NCBI GenBank assembly: GCA_937930275.1
Contig: CALGLM010000304.1
Span: 1 to 12,583, forward strand
DNA length: 12,583 nucleotides
Reading direction: 5' to 3'
Origin: an uncultured Ignavibacteria bacterium
GTDB lineage: Bacteria; Bacteroidota; Ignavibacteria; Ignavibacteriales; Melioribacteraceae
Numbering within the stretch: the stretch's first letter is position 1; the number at the start of each line of letters is the position of its first letter. The notes below the pieces were generated by a model. It was not told the DNA's origin. It worked only from the letters and a program-made list of their open reading frames with translations, and did not search any database. The position numbers were made by a program, and so were the translations under genes. This document shows, piece by piece, positions 1-6,701 of the stretch.

Positions 1-45
1 GATTACGTACGGTGACTGGAGTTCAGACGTGTGCTCTTCCGATCT
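1..45 (+). other. Illumina TruSeq adapter remnant (not genomic)
   Basis: Positions 12-45 match the standard Illumina read-2/multiplexing primer that ends GCTCTTCCGATCT. The preceding bases fit the last three bases of the P7 arm (GAT, 1-3) followed by TACGTACG (4-11). From memory this is the reverse complement of the TruSeq index 22 adapter. The genomic insert therefore starts at about position 46. This segment should be masked, and nothing biological should be read from it. Confidence 0.97.
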
Positions 46-53
46 AAACAAAA

Positions 54-482
54 ATGCAAATTATTAATCGTATTGCTAATTTATCCGAAAAAAGCGAAAG
101 ATTATGGGGAAAGATGACTTGCGGCGAAATGGTGTGTCATTGTTCGGATCAAATAAAAATGGCGTTAGGTGAAATAAATTGTAAGACGATTATGCCGGCA
201 TTTATTGGTAAAATTATGTTTTTTTTAATTATGGCAGGTATGCCTACTCCAAAAGGAAAAGTAGAGACTGCACCCGAGTTAAAACAAGGAGTAGGGGGTA
301 CAAAACCAAATTCATTTAATCAGGATTTAGATATGTTGAAAAATTATGTAAATAATTTTGATAAGTTATATTTAACGGGTATAAAAAACCCACATCCTGC
401 TTTTGGAAAGTTATCAAAAAACGAGTGGGGCAAACTAATTTATTCACATTTAAATCATCATCTTTCTCAATTCGGTGTCTAA
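54..482 (+). CDS. DUF1569 / DinB-like fold protein, probably 5'-truncated
   Basis: The visible 142-residue protein resembles the DUF1569 family, small cytosolic proteins with a DinB/YfiT-like four-helix bundle and no settled function. Family hallmarks are LWGKMTCGEMVCHCSDQ near residues 17-33, HPAFGKLSKNEWGKL at 114-128 and the C-terminal HLNHHLSQFG at 132-141. His29, His132 and His136 are candidate metal ligands of the DinB-like fold. There is no signal peptide. The protein begins within the first conserved helix (INRIANL), whereas family members as I recall them carry about ten more residues before it. The in-frame TAA just upstream (45-47) straddles the adapter/insert junction and is artificial, so the ATG at 54 may be an internal methionine. 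No ribosome binding site is visible. The family call is firm; the true start is not in this window. Confidence 0.85.
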   Translation: MQIINRIANLSEKSERLWGKMTCGEMVCHCSDQIKMALGEINCKTIMPAFIGKIMFFLIMAGMPTPKGKVETAPELKQGVGGTKPNSFNQDLDMLKNYVNNFDKLYLTGIKNPHPAFGKLSKNEWGKLIYSHLNHHLSQFGV

Positions 483-638
483 CATTGCTAAATTTATTAC
501 CTTTATAAAATTAGCTAAACTAAAAAAATACTCTTAATAAAATGATTACCCATAATCAATTATATTCAATAATCGGTAATTTCAGAAAGTAGTAAATAAA
601 ACACTAACAAATATCTTATTGCACATCTCATCAGATAG
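483..638. other. AT-rich spacer without a recognisable gene
   Basis: This stretch between the DUF1569 gene and the palindromic element has no plausible coding frame. A weak imperfect hairpin (487-497 with 505-515, one mismatch) follows the upstream stop. It could end that transcript but lacks a T-run. I see nothing else that I can support. Confidence 0.5.
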
Positions 639-709
639 TTGGGGCTGTATCAAAAGGGATATTTGAAGAACAAGTTGTGATATATTTGTATAAAAAACTC
701 ACCCTCATT

Positions 710-730
710 CCCTCTCTTGTGAAGAGAGGG
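710..730. repeat. Perfect hairpin inside the palindromic element
   Basis: CCCTCTCTT (710-718) pairs perfectly with AAGAGAGGG (722-730) around a 3-base loop. The same arm sequence recurs in the hairpin at 798-833, so arms of the two hairpins can also pair with each other. It lacks a downstream T-run, so I do not call it a terminator. Confidence 0.8.
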
Positions 731-797
731 ATGACGTATATATCGACATAACCTATTGTATTAAATACAGTTAACCGATTGTGGGAGATTTATCGTT

Positions 798-833
798 CCC
801 CTCTCTTATTCAGTATTCATTTCAAGAGAGGGG
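798..833. repeat. Second perfect hairpin inside the palindromic element
   Basis: CCCCTCTCTT (798-807) pairs over 10 bp with AAGAGAGGGG (824-833) around a 16-base loop. It is followed by GTTAGGGGTGAG, the complement of the CTCACCC block on the left side of the element. The duplicated arms point to an ancestral repeat pair facing each other. Confidence 0.8.
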
Positions 834-909
834 TTAGGGGTGAGTTCGTTTTTACATTAATCATTATTTTAATACAGCCCCAATTCAAAAAAAAATAGTA
901 ATTTAAAAA

Positions 910-2916
910 CTATTTTAAGTAAACCATTTTTTTAGTTACGGAATAATTTGGAGTAGTTATTTTATAAAAATATACTCCCCCTGATAATTGTTTTTCAATA
1001 GATTCCATATTAAAAGTAATAGTATGGTTGCCTGCAGAAAAATCATTATCAATCAGATTACCTATATACTGACCCAAAGTATTATATATCGAAATATTAA
1101 CTCTTTCTTTTACCGGTATAGTGAATGAAATATTGGTGGAAGGATTGAATGGATTAGGATAGTTTTGGTCTAATTTATAAGAAATACTATTGTTTCCTTC
1201 ATAATAAACTTTTCCTATATTGGTCTTATATCCCGAATAATCAACTTCCCATAAGTAATAATAACCTTTTTTTATTTGTTCAACAGGGATGTTACACGAG
1301 TATTGTGATAAATTAGACGTTGTACCTTGGGCTTTAATTGTACTTAACAATATATCTGAAAATGAATCTTCGCTTTCTGAGTATCTAATCTCAAACATCG
1401 ATGAATTTAATTCTGAAGCTGTTTTCCATGAGAAGATCATGTTAAAGTTATAAATATTAAAATCAAATGAAATTAAGTTGACAGCTAAAGGAGTAGTTAC
1501 CAAAAAACTATAATAACCGTTAGGAGCAGTTAGCGGTTTAGTAATTGTTTTTCCGTTAATATTAGTTGCAGAAATATAATAATACACTTTCGTTCCTTCA
1601 GGTTGTTGAGGAATAAAGCAATAAAACGAATCTGTTCCGGCTGAATTCATATTAATTGATTGAAAATTAGAATTAAGGTTTGTTTTATAAAATACATTTA
1701 CTGTGCTAATATTTAATTTTGATAATACTTTTGTTCCGACTAAATATCCTCCGGAAGTTAAATAACTTTCGTTTATTTTAGCATGTGAAATAAGAATCGG
1801 ATTTTGAGCTCCTACCTCTTTAGTAATACAATGTATTGCACCTAAAGAAGGAATTATTGAGTTGCAATTGATACCTACAACATTGTATCCCGGCATAGCT
1901 TCTCTATAAATTCTGAGAGCCGTCGTATCATAATAAGTTTCGTAAGTGGGAACAATAACTGTTTTATTTACAATAATGCTATTTGTATAAGTTCTATAGT
2001 CGCCTCCGTTATTAGGGTATAAATTATTATGCGGAGGCATCGGAATTCTAACTACTTTATAAGGTCTTCCGTAACAATTTAAAAAGTTGTTTTGTATATA
2101 CTGCAAGTTTGCTTCAATTTGAGGTCCATCAGCAATACCTTGCGGATATTTTCCTACTAATATAGTTTCTTCATCCAATAATTTCATGTGCATATCTATA
2201 TGATGAATTTCATCATATGGTAAAGTTTCCATTTTAATAAACCTGTTAATGCCCATAAATTTATTCATAATATTATTAATTTCTGATTCGGTTTTAGTAC
2301 TATTTTCAGATAAAATTAACTTTGAAGCAAATCCGGTTCCAAAACCGTCAGTCATAAAATTACCGCCGGTATTTATTAAATTGTATGGAGAAGTAGTGGT
2401 TTGATAAATCGGATATCCGTATTTTGTCGCAAAAACGGAAGGTACTAAATCATCTTGAGGACGAGGTCGATTATATATCCAATCTACAATATAAAGACTA
2501 TCGACATTTTCCGAATAAACCGTCCAAGGTCCGTAATCTCTACACCAAATTGAGTTAAAATTTGCGACTAAAAATTTTAAATTATTTAAGGGAACTCCTC
2601 CGCTTGTTAAATAACTTTTAACACTTGCCGAATCACTGCATACAATATAAACAAATCCTTCTTCCTGTGCATAGTCAACAATTTGGCGTAAGATAGAAGT
2701 ATAAGATGTCCATGTTATAATTATTCCTTGCAATTCTTCCCATTCCGCCATTGTTCTAACGATTTTAGTAGGTGGGGTAACAAATCCGGTGGAAGAGATT
2801 GGAGAGCGATACTCTTTTTGAAGTAATTTCTCTTGTTCTGTTAAATAATTAGGTAAATCTTGTGCAAAAGCCTTAATTGTAAAAAATAATAAAAAAGTAA
2901 ATAATATCTTTTTCAT
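910..2916 (-). CDS. Secreted peptidylarginine/agmatine deiminase-family enzyme with T9SS sorting domain
   Basis: The 668-residue protein starts with a signal peptide (about 1-19, ending AFAQ). The deiminase domain of the PAD_porph/agmatine deiminase family spans roughly 50-380 and hydrolyses guanidino groups to ureido groups with ammonia release. Visible catalytic residues are Asp127 in WCRDYGPW, His239 and Asp241 in HHIDMHMKLL, and Cys363 in LGAIHCITKEVG. The NRPRP segment puts Arg150 and Arg152 where, from memory, Porphyromonas gingivalis PPAD has Arg152/Arg154, which bind the substrate carboxylate. An Ig-like domain follows (about 385-475), as in PPAD. A beta-rich linker (about 478-572) with a WKTASELNSSMFEIRYS segment comes next, then the T9SS signal (QNYPNPFNPST at 584-594, ending KKMVYLK). 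The gene is divergent from the barrel gene, with 103 bp between starts. No Shine-Dalgarno is visible. Family and export are clear; peptidyl-arginine specificity is inference. Confidence 0.88.
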   Translation of the reverse strand: MKKILFTFLLFFTIKAFAQDLPNYLTEQEKLLQKEYRSPISSTGFVTPPTKIVRTMAEWEELQGIIITWTSYTSILRQIVDYAQEEGFVYIVCSDSASVKSYLTSGGVPLNNLKFLVANFNSIWCRDYGPWTVYSENVDSLYIVDWIYNRPRPQDDLVPSVFATKYGYPIYQTTTSPYNLINTGGNFMTDGFGTGFASKLILSENSTKTESEINNIMNKFMGINRFIKMETLPYDEIHHIDMHMKLLDEETILVGKYPQGIADGPQIEANLQYIQNNFLNCYGRPYKVVRIPMPPHNNLYPNNGGDYRTYTNSIIVNKTVIVPTYETYYDTTALRIYREAMPGYNVVGINCNSIIPSLGAIHCITKEVGAQNPILISHAKINESYLTSGGYLVGTKVLSKLNISTVNVFYKTNLNSNFQSINMNSAGTDSFYCFIPQQPEGTKVYYYISATNINGKTITKPLTAPNGYYSFLVTTPLAVNLISFDFNIYNFNMIFSWKTASELNSSMFEIRYSESEDSFSDILLSTIKAQGTTSNLSQYSCNIPVEQIKKGYYYLWEVDYSGYKTNIGKVYYEGNNSISYKLDQNYPNPFNPSTNISFTIPVKERVNISIYNTLGQYIGNLIDNDFSAGNHTITFNMESIEKQLSGGVYFYKITTPNYSVTKKMVYLK

Positions 2917-3019
2917 AAAATGCCAAAGTTTAGTTAAATTATATTATTAAAATACTATTTATTTAAACTTAAAAGAAGAAATTTTTGTCAAATAATCAAT
3001 TAACAAACATTCAGGAAAT
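2917..3019. promoter_or_regulatory. Divergent intergenic region, presumed to hold both promoters
   Basis: Only 103 AT-rich bases separate the starts of the deiminase gene (-) and the barrel gene (+), so both promoters should lie here. On the minus strand TAAACTTTG, about 10 bases before the ATG, is close to the Bacteroidota TAnnTTTG box but has one extra base. I see no convincing -33 element and no clear operator. AGGA just before the + strand ATG is a weak, closely spaced ribosome binding site. Confidence 0.4.
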
Positions 3020-5857
3020 ATGAGAAAGATTATATTATTTGTAATTATGTTTATATGTTTGGAATCATTTTATGCGCAACAGAGTAGATTTATAACAGGA
3101 CAATTATTTGATTCAGATTCAAAAGAGCTTATTAGTGATGCTAATTGTATTTTAATTCATTTACCGGATTCACTTATAGCAGGTACGACATCTGATATTA
3201 ATGGACATTTTACATTCCATAATTTAAAGGATGGGAATTATATACTTAAAATATCATATATTGGTTATGAAACAAATGCACAAAAAATTACTTTTAAAGG
3301 CAAATCAATTGATTTACAAAAAATTATATTAAAAAAGGTTGCCGTAAAAACAAAAGACGTTGAAGTTGTTGCCAACGTTTTACCGGTTATTCAAAATGCA
3401 GATACTACCGAGTTTAATGCTGATGCTTTTAAGAAAAATAAAGATAGTGATGCCGAAAATTTAATACAAAAAATGCCTGGAGTAACTGTTCAAGACGGTA
3501 CAGTTAAAGTAATGGGCGAAGATGTAAAAAAAGTATTGGTTGACGGAAAAACTTTTTTTGGTGATGATCCTTCAGCCGTACTAAGAAATATTCCGTCGGA
3601 AATAGTTGAAAAAATTCAAGTATTTGACCAACTTAGCGAACAAAGTAAATTTACCGGTTTTGATGACGGAAATACCACTAAAACAATGAATATTGTAACA
3701 AAAATGAAAATTAGAGAAGGAACTTTCGGAAAAGTTGTTGCCGGAGGTAATGATGATAGTAAATATAAGTTAAACGGAAATTATAACATCTTTAATGAAG
3801 ATACAAGAGTTTCGTTCTTAGCTCAAGGAAATAATATAAACGAACAAAATTTTAGTCCTGAAGATTTAATGGGGGTTATGTCATCAAATGATAGAGGAGG
3901 TAGAAGGGAAGGACCGGGAGGATTTAGAGGTGGTCCGCCTCGTGGCGGAATGTTTGGAGGACGACCAGGGGGAGATGAAGGAAGAGGACATAGTTCCGTT
4001 GGTTCAGATCCGACTGATTTTTTAATTAATCAAAAAAGCGGACTTACCAAAACTTATGCGGCAGGCGTTAATTATTCAGATAAATTTGGAGATGCTCTTG
4101 TTATTTCAAGCAGCTATTTTTATAACAATACTAAAAACAATGCAAATTCAAATTTAAATAGGTTTTATACTTTTTCGGATATTGATCAAATTTATACTGA
4201 AAATTCTACAAGTAGCTCGTTAAATGTAAACCATAGATTTAATATTAAATCCGAATGGACAATTGATTCATTAAACTCAATTTTGTTTACGCCATTCTTG
4301 TCAGTTCAAAAAAATACAGGGTATAGTGAATCCACAGGCAATATGTATCAGGATTTAATGCTTTCATCAGATAACAAAAATCAATACAATTCTGATTTAT
4401 CTGCTATTAATACGGGATTTGATTTACTTCTTCGACATAAATTTTTAACAAGGGGTAGAACGCTTTCTTTTGGGTTCACTATTGGCTATAGCAAAAATGA
4501 CGGATATAACCAACAATATTCCACTTCTACTTACTTATCCGAATCAGCATATAACGATACGGTCAATCAATTCACAAATCCGGATAAAAGAGGGAATACT
4601 TATGCCTTTAATCTACAGTACACAGAACCTATAGGCGAAAATAGTAATTTATTATTTAACTATCAATCAAATCTTAACTATAATGATAGTAAACAACTTA
4701 CTAATAGCTATTCTTTATTAACACAGTCTTATGCAATAACAGATAGTGCTGTTTCTAATGTTTATAATAAAGAATATTACAGTAATAATGTGGGGTTTGG
4801 TTATAGATACCAACAAAAGGATGTACGATTTATTGCAAGTATTAATTATAATAGAACTAAATTATTAAATAAGGAAACATTTCCCGACAATTATTACTTG
4901 GAAAAATCATTTTCTTCAATATTGCCTTCTGTTACATTTAGGTATAATTTTTCTAAAGATATGAACCTAAATATCAATTATCGTACAAATAACAGTGAGC
5001 CTTCAATTGACCAATTGCAGAATGTTTTAAATAATAGTAACAGTTTGCAATTAAGTATTGGTAATCCTATTTTAAAACAAAATTATAGGCATAACATCAG
5101 TCTAAGGTATTCTATTGCAGATATTAGGAGTATGCAATCTTTTTTTGTTATGCTTAACGGAAGTTTAATAAATGATTATATCGGTAATAATGTATATGTG
5201 GCTTCAAAGGATACAGTAATAAATAATGTTTTACTAAATAACGGAGTTCAGCTAACAATTCCCGAAAATATGAACGGCTATACAAATATTAGGTCTTTTA
5301 TTGCATATGGCTATATGTGGGATTTAATCAAATCAAACTTAAACTTTAACATTTCATACTCATATACAAAGACTCCGAGCATTTTAAATTCGGAAAAGAT
5401 ATTTGCAAATTCTTCTAATTACGGAATTGGTGTTGTTGTTAGCAGTAATATTAGTGAAAATTTAGATTTTATTATTTCTTCAAATAGTAGTTTTACAGAT
5501 ACAAAATATTCCTCAGTTAATAAGTCTAACACCAATTATTTTAACGAAAACGTACGAAGTAGATTATATTGGCAGTTTTGGAAAGGTTTTAATATTGAAT
5601 CTGATGTAAATTATCAGTATTACAGCGGTCTTTCATCGGGGTACAATAACAATTATTGTACATGGAATATTGGGATTGGAAAGAAGTTTTTAAAAGATGA
5701 CGCTGCCGAAATTAAATTTACGGTTTATGATTTATTAAGCCAAAACAACGATGTTCAACGAAATATTAGTGATACTTATTATGAAGATACAAACTCAAAT
5801 GTGTTAAGTAAATACTATTTACTTTCATTTACTTATAATATTAAAGCATTTAATTAA
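3020..5857 (+). CDS. Outer-membrane beta-barrel protein of the TonB-receptor-like (OMP_b-brl_3) type
   Basis: The 945-residue protein has a signal peptide (about 1-19, ending FYAQ). A carboxypeptidase-regulatory-like domain follows at 22-105 (ITGQLFDSDSKELISDANC, then DGNYILKISYIGYET). A plug-like region at about 115-230 contains the family signatures MPGVTVQDGTVKVMGEDVKK and VLVDGKTFFGDDPSAVLRN. The remainder is a long barrel rich in alternating aromatic and polar strands. Homologues sit in the Bacteroidota outer membrane; their substrates are mostly unknown and no TonB box is obvious here. Residues 291-323 form an abrupt Gly/Arg-rich segment (15 Gly, 7 Arg), probably an extended loop near the start of the barrel. 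The gene is followed after 13 bp by a lipoprotein gene, suggesting an operon. Family confidence is high, transport specificity unknown. Confidence 0.87.
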   Translation: MRKIILFVIMFICLESFYAQQSRFITGQLFDSDSKELISDANCILIHLPDSLIAGTTSDINGHFTFHNLKDGNYILKISYIGYETNAQKITFKGKSIDLQKIILKKVAVKTKDVEVVANVLPVIQNADTTEFNADAFKKNKDSDAENLIQKMPGVTVQDGTVKVMGEDVKKVLVDGKTFFGDDPSAVLRNIPSEIVEKIQVFDQLSEQSKFTGFDDGNTTKTMNIVTKMKIREGTFGKVVAGGNDDSKYKLNGNYNIFNEDTRVSFLAQGNNINEQNFSPEDLMGVMSSNDRGGRREGPGGFRGGPPRGGMFGGRPGGDEGRGHSSVGSDPTDFLINQKSGLTKTYAAGVNYSDKFGDALVISSSYFYNNTKNNANSNLNRFYTFSDIDQIYTENSTSSSLNVNHRFNIKSEWTIDSLNSILFTPFLSVQKNTGYSESTGNMYQDLMLSSDNKNQYNSDLSAINTGFDLLLRHKFLTRGRTLSFGFTIGYSKNDGYNQQYSTSTYLSESAYNDTVNQFTNPDKRGNTYAFNLQYTEPIGENSNLLFNYQSNLNYNDSKQLTNSYSLLTQSYAITDSAVSNVYNKEYYSNNVGFGYRYQQKDVRFIASINYNRTKLLNKETFPDNYYLEKSFSSILPSVTFRYNFSKDMNLNINYRTNNSEPSIDQLQNVLNNSNSLQLSIGNPILKQNYRHNISLRYSIADIRSMQSFFVMLNGSLINDYIGNNVYVASKDTVINNVLLNNGVQLTIPENMNGYTNIRSFIAYGYMWDLIKSNLNFNISYSYTKTPSILNSEKIFANSSNYGIGVVVSSNISENLDFIISSNSSFTDTKYSSVNKSNTNYFNENVRSRLYWQFWKGFNIESDVNYQYYSGLSSGYNNNYCTWNIGIGKKFLKDDAAEIKFTVYDLLSQNNDVQRNISDTYYEDTNSNVLSKYYLLSFTYNIKAFN

Positions 5858-5870
5858 ACGGAGTATAAAT

Positions 5871-6653
5871 ATGCGAAATACAATTTTATTTTTCTTATTA
5901 TTAATAATTACGGCGTGTTCATCCGGAATAGATTATATTTCAGACAAAAATAAAGTAAATATAACTATTGACGGTGATTATTCAGATTGGCAAGGCGTAC
6001 TAAAACCGGTTGATAAAGAGGGATTAGTCGCAGGATTTATAAAACAAGATGAAAAAATATTTTTATGTTTTGTAATATCCGATAGAAATAAAATTAATAA
6101 ATTATTACGCTTTGGCGGAACTGTATATCTAAAAAATGATGAATTTGAAAGTTTCGGAATAAAATATCCGATAATAGATTATTTGAGAGATTTTAAACCT
6201 GAGCGTGAGTTTGTTAAGAATGAACAAAATGCGGAAAGAGAAAAAAATTTTGATAATATAGACGATAAAATCATTGAAAAATTTAAAGAATTTACGATTG
6301 TAAATAAAGATGATTATCCTTTAAATACATTTTTGATTGAGGCTTCTACAAATTATAAAATTAAAATGAAATATAAAGACTATAAACTTGTATATGAGTT
6401 AGAAATAAACACGAAAGGTTTAAATCTTAGTGATGATATTGGTAAATTAAAAGAATTAAAAATCGGAATCCAATCAAATACTTTTGAAATGCCCAGAGAA
6501 AACCGAAGACCGCCAAACTTTGATGAAGAAGAAGGTGACGATAGAGATTTCGGAAATAGAATGCCTAAACAGGGAGGGGGAAAAATGCGCGGAGAAAGAT
6601 TTGAAGATATGCAGAAACCTTTTGAATTTTGGTTTAATGTAAAATTTATGTAA
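5871..6653 (+). CDS. Surface or periplasmic lipoprotein with a CBM9/DOMON-like region
   Basis: The 260-residue protein has a lipoprotein signal peptide with the lipobox ITAC and acylated Cys16. The segment NITIDGDYSDWQG (30-42) followed by LVAGFIKQDEKIFLCFVISD (52-71) has the IDG...W plus hydrophobic-strand pattern of CBM9/DOMON-like beta-sandwiches, so a ligand-binding or cofactor-binding role is possible but unproven. The tail at 207-249 is strongly charged and Arg/Gly-rich (MPRENRRPPN, FDEEEGDD, GGGKMRGERFED), echoing the Arg/Gly segment of the upstream barrel. The protein ends on an aromatic strand FEFWFNVKF. GGAG at 5860-5863 lies seven bases before the ATG, and the 13-bp gap supports co-transcription. 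I infer that it is an accessory lipoprotein of the barrel. Exact family is not recognised. Confidence 0.75.
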   Translation: MRNTILFFLLLIITACSSGIDYISDKNKVNITIDGDYSDWQGVLKPVDKEGLVAGFIKQDEKIFLCFVISDRNKINKLLRFGGTVYLKNDEFESFGIKYPIIDYLRDFKPEREFVKNEQNAEREKNFDNIDDKIIEKFKEFTIVNKDDYPLNTFLIEASTNYKIKMKYKDYKLVYELEINTKGLNLSDDIGKLKELKIGIQSNTFEMPRENRRPPNFDEEEGDDRDFGNRMPKQGGGKMRGERFEDMQKPFEFWFNVKFM

Positions 6654-6661
6654 TATATTAA

Positions 6662-6691
6662 AAACCCCTCAAGTTAATTTTTGAGGGGTTT
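6662..6691. terminator. Bidirectional intrinsic terminator between convergent genes
   Basis: AAACCCCTCAA (6662-6672) pairs perfectly over 11 bp with TTGAGGGGTTT (6681-6691) around an 8-base loop. It is flanked by a T-rich tract on the + side and, read on the - strand, by TTTTAATATA. It sits 8 bp after the lipoprotein stop and 10 bp after the stop of the convergent gene, so it can end both transcripts. Confidence 0.92.
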
Positions 6692-6701
6692 ATTTTATTA
6701 A

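Larger units (their letters stand above)
639..883. mobile_element. MITE-like palindromic element with 17-bp terminal inverted repeats
   Basis: The ends are inverted repeats matching at 16 of 17 positions: TTGGGGCTGTATCAAAA (639-655) and TTTTAATACAGCCCCAA (867-883). Inside lies a second inverted pair, 688-719 against 823-855, sharing CTCACCC and CCTCTCTTG blocks, and two local hairpins. The 245-bp element has no open frame long enough for a transposase, which fits a non-autonomous miniature inverted-repeat element. The GGGGCTGT-type end resembles, from memory, the ends of some IS1182-like elements. I could not find a clear target-site duplication, so the exact boundaries are uncertain. It could instead be a structured interspersed repeat spread by another mechanism. 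Confidence 0.6.

Noticed and set aside
487..515. Possible terminator after the DUF1569 gene
   Set aside because: The stem is two short AT-rich 5-bp halves with a mismatch, followed by A-rich rather than T-rich sequence. It is too weak to call.
639..883. CRISPR or tandem repeat array in the gene-free gap
   Set aside because: The repeated units are inverted and only a few in number, with no regular spacers; the pattern fits a palindromic element instead.
2917..3019. Riboswitch or structured leader before the barrel gene
   Set aside because: The spacer is short and AT-rich, with no stable stem or conserved core that I can recognise.
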